Assembly: GCF_013817345.1 (NCBI RefSeq)
Contig: NZ_JACDCW010000030.1
Coordinates: 1 to 39,374, forward strand
Reading direction: 5' to 3'
Length of the DNA stretch: 39,374 nt
Origin: Methylibium sp.
GTDB taxonomy: Bacteria > Pseudomonadota > Gammaproteobacteria > Burkholderiales > Burkholderiaceae_C
Under the pieces are notes generated by a model. It saw only the letters and a list, made by a program, of their open reading frames with translations, had not been told where the DNA came from and did not search any database. Position numbers and translations under genes: made by a program. Positions 24,173-31,760 of this stretch are shown piece after piece. Numbering within the stretch: the stretch's first letter is position 1; the number at the start of each line of letters is the position of its first letter.

Positions 24173-25318
24173 ATGAGCGGCGGCCAGCGCTTGCTGTTGC
24201 TCGGCGGGGGCCACTCGCAATTGGCCGTGCTGCAGGCGCTGGCGCGCGAGCGCCCGACGGGCTGGCAGGTCACGCTCGTCACCCCGCAGCCGCGCATGCT
24301 CTATTCCGGGATGTTGCCGGGCTGGATGGCCGGGCACTACCGGCTCGGGCAGTGCGCCATCGATCTGCACCGGCTGGCAGTGGCCGCCGGTGTCGAACTG
24401 CGGCTCGGTGCGGCCGTGGCGCTCGATGCCGAACAGCAGCGCGTGAGTCTCGATGACGGCAGCGTGATCGGCTACGAGCGGCTCTCGCTCGACATCGGCA
24501 GCGGCATCGCACTGGGTCCGTTGGGCGCCCTGGTGAGCGGCCGGTGCGACTCGCAGCAGACCGCGCCGATCCTGCTGCCGGTGCGCCCGCTCGCCGGCTT
24601 CGTGTCCGGCTGGCGGCGCATCGTGACGCAGGCCGCGGCACGGCCCGATTTCGCGCTTGCGGTGCTGGGCGCGGGCGCCGGGGGCGTGGAGTTGGCCTTC
24701 GCGGCGCGCCGTCGGCTGGGCCGTTCGGTGTCGCTGGTGTGCGGAGATGCCGGGCTACTGCCGGGCCATGCGGCTGGCGTACGGCGGCGCGCGCGGCACT
24801 GGCTCGTGCGGCGCGGCGTGGCGCTGTTGTCCGGCCCGGCGCTGCCGCAGGGCGCCGATGCGCTGCGCCTCGCCGACGGCAGTTTGCTGCGTGCCGATGC
24901 CTTGATCACCGCCACCGGCGCGCAACCGGCGGGCTGGCTGGCGCAGAGCGGCCTCGCGCTCACGGAAAGCGGGCAGGTCGAAGTCGATGCCTGTCAGCGC
25001 AGCGTCTCGCACGCGGCCGTGTTTGCGGCCGGCGACGTGTCCCAGCGCAGCGACGGCGCGCTGGCCAGCTCGGGCGTGCACGCGGTCCGCGCCGGGCCCG
25101 TGCTGGCGCACAACCTGCTCGCCTCGCTGCGCGATGCACCGTTGCGCCGCTGGCGCCCGCGCGGGCGTTCGCTTTACCTGCTGAGCACCGGCGAGCGCCA
25201 TGCCCTGATGAGTTACGGCCGCTTCAGCCTGGCGGGCGGCTGGGTCTGGCGCTGGAAGGACCACATCGACCGGGCTTTCATCGCGCGTCATGACCCGGAT
25301 TCCGATCGCGCGGCATGA
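24173..25318 (+). CDS. FAD-dependent pyridine-nucleotide oxidoreductase, SelD-fusion type
   Basis: A 381-residue flavoprotein resembling the oxidoreductase domain that in many bacteria is fused to the N-terminus of selenide-water dikinase, and the NDH-2/Ndh-like family. Motifs: LLLLGGGHSQLAVLQAL (FAD-binding, with the His of the 'GGGHSH' group), PRMLYSGMLPGWMAGHY, LAVLGAGAGGVELAFAARRR (NAD-binding) and AVFAAGDVSQR (second FAD contact). It stands alone here, with no kinase domain. No redox-active CxxxxC is present. It leads the plus-strand run into ArsS, 82 bases downstream. The start at 24173 is the first ATG before the FAD motif; a GTG at 24161 is possible. Its role in arsenosugar- or selenium-type chemistry is inferred from position. 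Confidence 0.85.
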   Translation: MSGGQRLLLLGGGHSQLAVLQALARERPTGWQVTLVTPQPRMLYSGMLPGWMAGHYRLGQCAIDLHRLAVAAGVELRLGAAVALDAEQQRVSLDDGSVIGYERLSLDIGSGIALGPLGALVSGRCDSQQTAPILLPVRPLAGFVSGWRRIVTQAAARPDFALAVLGAGAGGVELAFAARRRLGRSVSLVCGDAGLLPGHAAGVRRRARHWLVRRGVALLSGPALPQGADALRLADGSLLRADALITATGAQPAGWLAQSGLALTESGQVEVDACQRSVSHAAVFAAGDVSQRSDGALASSGVHAVRAGPVLAHNLLASLRDAPLRRWRPRGRSLYLLSTGERHALMSYGRFSLAGGWVWRWKDHIDRAFIARHDPDSDRAA

Positions 25319-25400
25319 TGCAGACGAAGCCGTCGCGAGCCCGCGCTGTAAGCCTGGCCGCCCTGCCGCGACAGAACCGAAATCCCCGGAGTCCCGAACG

Positions 25401-26423
25401 ATGCACGCCACCCTGCCGCTGCTGCGCCAGACCGATTTCCCCGCCCTGCGTCGGCGCCCGCTCGAGACGCTGCAGGTCAACCTGGGCTACCGCTGCAACC
25501 AGAGCTGTTTGCACTGCCATGTGAACGCCGGGCCCAATCGCACCGAGATGATGGATGCCGACACGCTTGCGCTCGTGCGCGAGGTGCTGGTCGCGCGTCG
25601 CATCCGGACGCTCGATCTGACCGGCGGTGCGCCCGAACTCAACGAAGGGTTTCGCGCGCTGGTGGCTGATGCGCGCGCGCTGGGCGTGCACGTTATCGAC
25701 CGCTGCAACCTCACCATCCTGTTCGAGCCGGGGCACGAAGGCCTGGCCGAGTTCCTGGCTGAGCAGCAGGTCGAGGTGGTCGCTTCCATGCCCTGCTATT
25801 CCGTGAAGAACGTCGACCAGCAGCGCGGCAGCGGCGTCTTCGACAAGAGCATCGCCGCATTGCAAAAGCTCAATGCCCTGGGTTACGCGCAGCCGGGAAG
25901 CTCGCTCGTGCTCAAGCTCGTCTACAACCCGCAAGGCCCTGCGCTGCCGCCGCCGCAGGAGGCGCTGGAGGCCGACTACCGGCGCGAGTTGTTCGAGCAC
26001 TTCGGCGTCCGCTTCGACCAGCTCTACACCCTGGCCAACATGCCGATCCAGCGCTTCGGCAGCACGCTGGTATCCAAGGGCCAGTTCCAGGGCTACATGC
26101 AGTTGCTCAAGGACAGCTATTCGCGCGCCAACCTCGAAGGCGTGATGTGCCGCAACCTGGTGAGCGTCGACTGGCAGGGCGATCTCTACGACTGCGATTT
26201 CAACCAGCAGCTCGGCCTGCCGCTGCCCGCGGCCGGTGCGGCGCTTCGCCGCACGGTCGGCGGTGAACGGCCCCATGTCCTGCCCGTCGCCGGCGCGCGA
26301 CCGCATCTGCGCGACCTGCTCGCCCGGGCGCTCGACGACGACCCGATCGCTGTGGCCGACCACTGCTACGGCTGCACCGCCGGGCAGGGCAGCAGCTGCG
26401 GCGGCGCGTTGAAGGCGGCGTGA
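25401..26423 (+). CDS. arsS: Radical SAM protein ArsS (arsenosugar biosynthesis)
   Basis: A 340-residue radical SAM enzyme. The 4Fe-4S motif is CNQSCLHC (C32, C36, C39) after LQVNLGYR, and the SAM-binding GG-type motif is LDLTGGAPEL. The C-terminus has SVDWQGDLYDCDFNQQLGL and HCYGCTAGQGSSCGG (C322, C325, C333), the signature of ArsS proteins, several of which carry selenocysteine at a cysteine position; here all are plain Cys codons. ArsS is proposed to join the 5'-deoxyadenosyl group of SAM to methylated arsenic during arsenosugar synthesis. The stop overlaps the next gene's ATG (TGATG), and the glycosyltransferases downstream fit the same pathway. No arsM methyltransferase is in the window. 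Confidence 0.93.
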   Translation: MHATLPLLRQTDFPALRRRPLETLQVNLGYRCNQSCLHCHVNAGPNRTEMMDADTLALVREVLVARRIRTLDLTGGAPELNEGFRALVADARALGVHVIDRCNLTILFEPGHEGLAEFLAEQQVEVVASMPCYSVKNVDQQRGSGVFDKSIAALQKLNALGYAQPGSSLVLKLVYNPQGPALPPPQEALEADYRRELFEHFGVRFDQLYTLANMPIQRFGSTLVSKGQFQGYMQLLKDSYSRANLEGVMCRNLVSVDWQGDLYDCDFNQQLGLPLPAAGAALRRTVGGERPHVLPVAGARPHLRDLLARALDDDPIAVADHCYGCTAGQGSSCGGALKAA

Positions 26424-28612
26424 TGAACAGGAAGCTGCTGCTGGCCCTGGTGATCGCTGCCGCGGTCATCGCCTTTTTCGCCTTCGGCGGGCACCACGAG
26501 TTGAGCCTGGAGGCGATGAAGGCACGGCAGGCGCAGTTCGCCGAGCTCTATGCGCGCCAGCCGCTGACGGTGCTGGCCGCCTACTTCGCCATCTACGTGG
26601 CGGTCGCCGCGCTCTCGCTGCCCGGCGCCGCGGTCATGACGCTGGCCGGCGGCGCGCTGTTCGGGCTGTGGATCGGCACCTTGGTGGTGAGCTTCGCCTC
26701 GTCGATCGGCGCGACCCTGGCCTTCCTCGCCTCGCGCTATTTGTTGCGCGACACCGTGCAGCGCCGCTTCGGCGACAAGCTCACGGCGGTCAACGAGGGC
26801 GTGGCTCGCGATGGCGCGTTCTACCTGTTCACGCTGCGGCTGGTGCCGCTGTTTCCCTTCTTCGCGGTCAACCTGCTGATGGGGCTCACGCCCATGCGCA
26901 CGCCGGTCTTCTACGGCGTGAGCCAGCTCGGCATGCTCGCCGGCACGCTGGTCTACGTGAATGCCGGCACGCAGCTCGGGCAGATCGAAAGCCTCTCGGG
27001 CATCGTGTCGCCGGGCGTGATCGGCTCCTTCGTGCTGCTCGGCGTGTTCCCGCTGATTGCCAAGTGGATCTCCGGCCTGGTACAGGCGCGGCGCGTTTAC
27101 AAGGGCTGGGACAAGCCGAAGACCTTCGACCGCAACCTCGTCGTCATCGGCGCGGGCGCGGCCGGCCTGGTGTCGAGCTACATCGCTGCCGTGGTGAAGG
27201 CCAAGGTCACTCTGGTCGAAGGCCACAAGATGGGCGGCGACTGCCTGAACTTCGGCTGCGTGCCGAGCAAGGCGCTGATCCGCACCGCGCGGTTCATGAA
27301 GGACGTTCGCACGGCAGAGTCGCTGGGCGCCCACGACGCACAGGCCGGGGTGCGCATCGAAGACGTGATGGCGCGCATCAAGCGCGTGATCGCCGCGATC
27401 GAGCCGCACGATTCGGTCGAGCGCTACACGGGTCTGGGCGTCGAAGTGCTGCAGGGCCACGCCGTCATCACCTCGCCGTGGACGGTGGAGATCGACGGCA
27501 AGCCGCTCAGCACGCGCGCCATCGTCATCGCCGCCGGCGCGCGGCCCTTCGTGCCGCCGATTCCCGGCATCGAGCAGGTGCGCATGGTCACCTCCGACAC
27601 GCTGTGGGACCTGCAAGGCGAGCCCGGCCGGCTGGTCGTGCTCGGCGGCGGCCCGATCGGCTGCGAGCTGGCACAGGCCTTCGCGATGCTCGGCGTGGCG
27701 GTCACGCAGATCGAGAAGGGTTCTCGCGTGCTGTCGCGCGAGGACGAGGACGCTGCCGCGCTGGTGGGCGAATCGCTGCGCACCGAGGGCGTGGAACTGC
27801 TGCTCGACACCGAGGCGCTGCGTTGCGAAGTGGTTGGCGGCGAGCAGCGATTGTTCGTGCGCAGCGGCGGCGAAGAACGTGCCATTGCCTTCGATACCTT
27901 GCTCGTCGCCGTGGGCCGCGTCGCCCGCACCGAAGGCTACGGCCTCGACAGGCTCGGCATCGAGCTCACGAAGCAAAAGACGATCGAGGCCGACGCCTTC
28001 CTGCAGACCAGATTCCCCAACATCTACGTCTGCGGCGATGTCGCCGGCCCCTACCAGTTCACGCACGTCGCCGCACACCAGGCCTGGTTCGCGGCGGTCA
28101 ACGCGCTGTTCGGCCGCTTCAAGCGCTTCAAGGCCGACTACCGCGTGATCCCGCGCGTGACCTTCACCGAGCCGGAGGTGGCGCGGGTGGGGCTTTCGGA
28201 AGCCGAGGCGCGCGAGCAGAAGATCGAAGTGGAAGTGGTGCGCTACGGCCTGGACGACCTGGACCGCGCCATTGCCGACGAGGCTGCGCACGGCTACGTG
28301 AAGCTGCTCGTCGCGCCCGGCAAGGACAAGATCCTCGGCGCCACCATCGTCGGCGCGCATGCCGGCGAGCTGCTGGCCGAGTTCACCCTGGCGATGAAGC
28401 ACGGGCTGGGGCTGAACAAGATCCTCGGCACCATCCACCCGTATCCCACCTGGAGCGAGGCGGCCAAGTACACCGCCGGTGAATGGAAGCGCGCGCACGT
28501 ACCGCAACGGCTGCTGGCCTGGGTCGAGCGCTACCACGCGTGGGAGCGTGGCCACCATGGCGCGACTGCTGCGAGCCCGGCCGGCAAGGCCGGAATCGAG
28601 GAGGGCGCATGA
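26423..28612 (+). CDS. VTT (TVP38/DedA-like) membrane domain fused to mercuric-reductase-type flavoprotein
   Basis: A 729-residue fusion. Residues 1-225 are a VTT/SNARE-associated membrane domain: a first helix LLLALVIAAAVIAFFAF, then LSLPGAAVMTLAGGALFG, the loop LRLVPLFPFFAVNLLMG, and a last helix near 200-218. From about 236 a soluble disulfide reductase follows: NLVVIGAGAAGLVSSYIAA (FAD), GGDCLNFGCVPSKALIR (redox cysteines C274 and C279), VVLGGGPIGCELAQAF (NAD), IYVCGDVAGPYQFTH, and the C-terminal GTIHPYPTWSEAAKY with the active-site His. No N-terminal heavy-metal domain and no C-terminal Cys pair of true MerA is seen. It likely acts as a membrane-anchored reductase facing the cytoplasm. 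It is coupled to ArsS by a 1-base overlap and to the next gene by ATGA. Confidence 0.93.
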   Translation: MNRKLLLALVIAAAVIAFFAFGGHHELSLEAMKARQAQFAELYARQPLTVLAAYFAIYVAVAALSLPGAAVMTLAGGALFGLWIGTLVVSFASSIGATLAFLASRYLLRDTVQRRFGDKLTAVNEGVARDGAFYLFTLRLVPLFPFFAVNLLMGLTPMRTPVFYGVSQLGMLAGTLVYVNAGTQLGQIESLSGIVSPGVIGSFVLLGVFPLIAKWISGLVQARRVYKGWDKPKTFDRNLVVIGAGAAGLVSSYIAAVVKAKVTLVEGHKMGGDCLNFGCVPSKALIRTARFMKDVRTAESLGAHDAQAGVRIEDVMARIKRVIAAIEPHDSVERYTGLGVEVLQGHAVITSPWTVEIDGKPLSTRAIVIAAGARPFVPPIPGIEQVRMVTSDTLWDLQGEPGRLVVLGGGPIGCELAQAFAMLGVAVTQIEKGSRVLSREDEDAAALVGESLRTEGVELLLDTEALRCEVVGGEQRLFVRSGGEERAIAFDTLLVAVGRVARTEGYGLDRLGIELTKQKTIEADAFLQTRFPNIYVCGDVAGPYQFTHVAAHQAWFAAVNALFGRFKRFKADYRVIPRVTFTEPEVARVGLSEAEAREQKIEVEVVRYGLDDLDRAIADEAAHGYVKLLVAPGKDKILGATIVGAHAGELLAEFTLAMKHGLGLNKILGTIHPYPTWSEAAKYTAGEWKRAHVPQRLLAWVERYHAWERGHHGATAASPAGKAGIEEGA

Positions 28613-29292
28613 AGCTCGCCATCGTGATGCCGGTGCTCGACGAGGCCGCCGTCCTGCCGCAAGCTTTGACGCGGCTGCAGGCCCTGCGTGCGCGCGGCAC
28701 TGAAGTGATCGTCGCGGACGGCGGCAGCCAGGATGCATCGGCGGCGCTGGCCCAGCCGCTGGCCGATACCGTGCTGGCCGCACCCCGCGGGCGAGCGCGG
28801 CAGATGAACGGCGGCGCGGCGGCGGCCTCGAGCCGCGACGCCGGCGACGCGCTGTTGTTCCTGCATGCCGACACGCTGCTGCCCGAGGCGACACACGAAC
28901 TCGTCGCCGAGGCCTTGCGCCGCCATGCCTGGGGCCGCTTCGACGTGCACATCGAAGGCCGTTCGCCCGCGCTGCGCCTCGTCGCCGCGCTGATGAACCT
29001 GCGCTCGCGCTGGAGCGGCATGGCCACCGGGGACCAGGCCATCTTCATGCGCCGCGATGCCTTCGACGCGGTGGGCGGCTTTCCCGACCAGCCGCTCATG
29101 GAAGACATTGAATTGAGCAGTCGCCTGAAGCGACGCTTCGGCCGGCCGGCCTGTCTACGCGCCACGGTGAGTACCTCCGGGCGTCGCTGGGAGCAGCGCG
29201 GCGTGTGGCGCACGATTGCGCTGATGTGGCGGCTGCGGCTGGCTTACTGGCTGGGCACGAAGCCGGAGCGCCTGGCCGAGGCGTATCGCTGA
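28609..29292 (+). CDS. Family 2 glycosyltransferase, TIGR04283 arsenosugar-type
   Basis: A 227-residue GT-A glycosyltransferase. It opens MKLAIVMPVLDEAAVLPQAL; the nucleotide site continues with IVADGGSQDAS, then the DxD-type LFLHADTLLPE. The acceptor-side segment is MATGDQAIFMRRDAFD followed by PLMEDIELSSRLKR. Length and motif order match the group associated with arsenosugar synthesis and found beside ArsS. A strong GAGGAGGG site lies inside the end of the preceding gene, and the ATG overlaps its stop, so translation is coupled. The sugar added is not known from sequence. Confidence 0.9.
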   Translation: MKLAIVMPVLDEAAVLPQALTRLQALRARGTEVIVADGGSQDASAALAQPLADTVLAAPRGRARQMNGGAAAASSRDAGDALLFLHADTLLPEATHELVAEALRRHAWGRFDVHIEGRSPALRLVAALMNLRSRWSGMATGDQAIFMRRDAFDAVGGFPDQPLMEDIELSSRLKRRFGRPACLRATVSTSGRRWEQRGVWRTIALMWRLRLAYWLGTKPERLAEAYR

Positions 29293-29417
29293 AGAGCGAT
29301 GAGGCCTTCCTTTTCGAGCTGCCTGCCGCGTGTGGAGCGCCCCGCCGTCGCGCGGCACCTCCCGCGCGTGAACCGTCCCGCGAGCTCGCTGCGCCCGTCG
29401 TGCGCGAAGTTCGCCTC

Positions 29418-30053
29418 ATGAGCACGCGCATCCTCGTTTTCGCCAAGGCGCCCGAGGCGGGTCGCGTCAAGACGCGTCTGATTCCGGTGCTCGGCGCACA
29501 AGGCGCGGCGGAGCTTGCACGACGGCTGCTGCATTGCATGCTGGCCGAGGCGCTGGCTGCCGGGCTGGGTCCGGTCGAACTCTGCGCGAGCCCGGCGCCG
29601 GACGATGCGGCGTGGCGCGGCGTGGCGCTGCCGAGGGAGATCGTGAAAAGCGACCAAGGCGAGGGCGATCTCGGCACGCGCATGGCGCGTGCCGCAAAGC
29701 GCGCATTGCAGACGGACGACGCCGTGCTGTTGATCGGCACCGATTGCCCCGCACTCGATGCGTCGCGCCTGCGCCGGGCAGCGAAGCACCTCGCCCTTCA
29801 TGGCGCCGTCATGCACCCCGCCCACGACGGCGGCTACGTGCTGCTCGGCCTGACCCGCTTCGACGCCACGCTGTTCAGCGACATCGAATGGAGCACCGCG
29901 GCGGTGGCCGCCGCGACACGCGCGCGGTTCGCCGCACTCGCCTGGCCTCTGCACGAGGGCGAGACCCTGCACGACATCGACGAACCCGTTGACCTGGCGC
30001 ATCTGCCTGACAGCCTCGCTCCAGGACACCAAAATGGAAGTCTGCTGAGATGA
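29418..30053 (+). CDS. DUF2064 / TIGR04282 arsenosugar-type glycosyltransferase
   Basis: A 211-residue cytoplasmic protein of the DUF2064 family, a nucleotidyltransferase-like GT-A fold usually paired with the TIGR04283 glycosyltransferase. Motifs: ILVFAKAPEAGRVKTRL (glycine/arginine loop), GEGDLGTRMARAAKRA, VLLIGTDCPALDASRL (metal-binding Asp) and HPAHDGGYVLLGLTRFD, ending with LHDIDEPVDLAHLP. The frame is open upstream through the 125-base gap after the previous gene, but conservation begins at the ATG at 29418. Same strand and theme as ArsS and the first transferase, so it is presumably a later step of the same pathway. It may instead make a nucleotide sugar. Confidence 0.9.
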   Translation: MSTRILVFAKAPEAGRVKTRLIPVLGAQGAAELARRLLHCMLAEALAAGLGPVELCASPAPDDAAWRGVALPREIVKSDQGEGDLGTRMARAAKRALQTDDAVLLIGTDCPALDASRLRRAAKHLALHGAVMHPAHDGGYVLLGLTRFDATLFSDIEWSTAAVAAATRARFAALAWPLHEGETLHDIDEPVDLAHLPDSLAPGHQNGSLLR

Positions 30054-30109
30054 TCCCGCGCAACGTCGTGCACAGCTTGTCCGTGCCCAGCCTCGGCGCG
30101 GCCTTACTC

Positions 30110-30203
30110 CCTCGCCCCTTTGGGGAGAAGGCGGGGGGCGAGGCGGGGCTTTCGAGCCGCATGCGGCGAGCCCGCAGAGCGGCAGCGGCCTGCAGGCCGC
30201 TGC
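30110..30203. repeat. REP-like inverted repeats in a 245-base non-coding gap
   Basis: Two strong dyads. CCTCGCCCC (30110-30118) pairs with GGGGCGAGG (30135-30143) around a TTTGGGGAG-containing centre. A perfect 22-base palindrome at 30182-30203 is centred on CTGCAG, with arms GCAGCGGCC/GGCCGCTGC. The first resembles the CCCCTTTGGGG-type intergenic repeats scattered in many beta-proteobacterial genomes. The rest of 30054-30298 shows no gene. It may end the arsenosugar-type transcript before the DUF3047 gene. Confidence 0.5.
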
Positions 30204-30298
30204 GCGCACTGCAAGTGAGGGTCCATTCGGGAACCCGCCTTGTCCCTACTGCCAAAACACGCGGCGTGCGAGTTGCCGCCATCAAAGAAACGCCTCCG

Positions 30299-31048
30299 AT
30301 GCAATCGAAATGGCTTGCCTTGTGCCTCGCCCTCGCTACCAGCCCGGTCTTCGCCGACCCCGTCCGGGTCGGCCGCTTCACCAGCGGCACCGAAGCCTGG
30401 CGAAACGTCAGCCTCTCCGACAAGCTGACCCCGACGCGCTACACGCCGATGACCTGGGACGGCGTCGCCGCCATCGAGGCCCGAGCCGACGCCAGCATGT
30501 CGCTCTACGCCCGCCCGCTCACGCTCGACATCAACGCCTCGCCGGTGCTGTGCTGGCGCTGGCGCATCGATGCGCCGCTGGAGAAGGCCGACCTTGCCAC
30601 CAAAGCCGGTGACGATTACGCCGCGCGCGTTTATGTGAGCTTTTCGCTGCCACCCGACCAACTGAGTTTCGGCACGCGCGCCAAGCTCTCCATCGCCCGC
30701 GCGATCTGGGGCGATCAGGTGCCGGACGCGGCGCTCAACTATGTGTGGGACAACCGCTATCCCGTTGGCACGACGCGGCCCAACGCCTACACCGACCGCA
30801 CCCGCATGATCGTGGCGCGAAGCGGCGCCGCGCAGGCCGGCGAATGGGTGAACGAGCGGCACGATGTCGCCGCCCATCTGGCGGCCGCGTTCGGCGATGC
30901 GGGCGCCCAGGGCGCCAAGGCCGTGCAGCTCGCACTCGCCAGCGACACCGACAACACGGGCGAGGCCGCACGAGCCGGCTTCGCCGACTTTCATTTCGTC
31001 GCACGCGACGAGCCTTGCGCCTTTGCGGCCGCGGCGACGAAACCCTGA
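30299..31048 (+). CDS. Exported DUF3047 protein
   Basis: A 249-residue protein with a Sec signal, MQSKWLALCLALATSPVFA, cut before DPVRVG. The mature part matches the DUF3047 pattern: ASPVLCWRWRIDAPLEKADL, GDDYAARVYVSFSLP, ALNYVWDNRYPVGTTRPNAY and AGFADFHFVARDEPC. It is a predicted periplasmic beta-rich protein of unknown function. It lies 245 bases after the second glycosyltransferase on the same strand, beyond a repeat-rich gap, so it may have its own promoter. Two cysteines (LCWRW and EPCAF) might pair. Confidence 0.85.
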   Translation: MQSKWLALCLALATSPVFADPVRVGRFTSGTEAWRNVSLSDKLTPTRYTPMTWDGVAAIEARADASMSLYARPLTLDINASPVLCWRWRIDAPLEKADLATKAGDDYAARVYVSFSLPPDQLSFGTRAKLSIARAIWGDQVPDAALNYVWDNRYPVGTTRPNAYTDRTRMIVARSGAAQAGEWVNERHDVAAHLAAAFGDAGAQGAKAVQLALASDTDNTGEAARAGFADFHFVARDEPCAFAAAATKP

Positions 31049-31109
31049 CGCCATCGCAACTGCCGCTCAGTGCCTGAGGCCCGCAGGGCCGAGGCGACAG
31101 AATCGGCGC

Positions 31110-31679
31110 ATGAACAAGGCCTTCACCAAGGAAAGCGACGCCGACGCGGATGTCGGTGACGACGAGTCCGAGATCGGGCTGCCGCCGCTGCCCGCGGGCT
31201 CGAAAAACTACCTCACCCCCGCCGGCTACGCGCGCCTGCATGCCGAGCTGCTCGCGCTGATCGACGACGAGCGCCCGCAAGTGGTGGAGACTGTTTCATG
31301 GGCCGCCAAGAACGGCGACCGCTCCGAGAACGGCGACTACCTCTACGGCAAGAAGCGCCTGCGCGAGATCGATCGCCGCATCCGTTTCCTCACCAAGCGC
31401 CTGGAGATCGCCGAAGTGGCCGACCCCAGCGTGCACAACGGTTGCGACCAGGTCTTCTTCGGCGCGACCGTCACTTACGCCCAGCCCGACGGCACCGAAC
31501 GCACCGTGACCATCAAGGGCATCGACGAGGCCGACGCGCTGGCCGGCGAGGTGAGCTGGATCTCGCCGGTCGCCCGTGCGCTGCTCAAGGCGCGCGAGGG
31601 CGACGAAGTGCCGCTCATGACGCCGGCCGGGCCGCAGACGATCGAAGTGGTGACGGTGCGCTACCCGGCGCCGCCGTAG
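31110..31679 (+). CDS. greB: Transcription elongation factor GreB
   Basis: A 189-residue secondary-channel factor that stimulates RNA polymerase to cleave backtracked RNA. The N-terminal coiled coil (about residues 36-105) starts NYLTPAGYARLHAELLAL and has the acidic tip AAKNGDRSENGDY, where two acidic residues position the catalytic metal. Next comes LYGKKRLREIDRRIRFLTKR, typical of GreB. The C-terminal FKBP-like domain runs from VFFGATVTYA to EVVTVRYP. An acidic ~30-residue N-terminal extension (DADADVGDDESE) is unusual for E. coli GreB but occurs in Burkholderiales. It converges on the maleate isomerase gene. Confidence 0.95.
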   Translation: MNKAFTKESDADADVGDDESEIGLPPLPAGSKNYLTPAGYARLHAELLALIDDERPQVVETVSWAAKNGDRSENGDYLYGKKRLREIDRRIRFLTKRLEIAEVADPSVHNGCDQVFFGATVTYAQPDGTERTVTIKGIDEADALAGEVSWISPVARALLKAREGDEVPLMTPAGPQTIEVVTVRYPAPP

Positions 31680-31713
31680 AGAACAGAACCGCGGCCGAGA
31701 ACTGCCCGGAGAG

Positions 31714-31747
31714 CTGCGCGGCAACTCACCTCGAAGTCGCCGCGCAG
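31714..31747. terminator. Hairpin between convergent greB and maiA
   Basis: CTGCGCGGC (31714-31722) pairs with GCCGCGCAG (31739-31747) around a 16-base loop, and the stem extends by AG/CT with one bulge. It sits in the 81-base gap between the stops of greB (plus) and the maleate isomerase gene (minus). A T-tract is lacking, so it may be a weak or Rho-assisted bidirectional terminator. Confidence 0.45.
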
Positions 31748-31760
31748 GCTGTCGGCAAAT

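Noticed and set aside
25401-26423. Selenocysteine insertion in ArsS
   Set aside because: No in-frame TGA; all relevant positions are Cys codons.
26366-28894. 842-codon minus-strand open frame
   Set aside because: Antisense to the VTT-reductase fusion, with low-complexity shadow composition.
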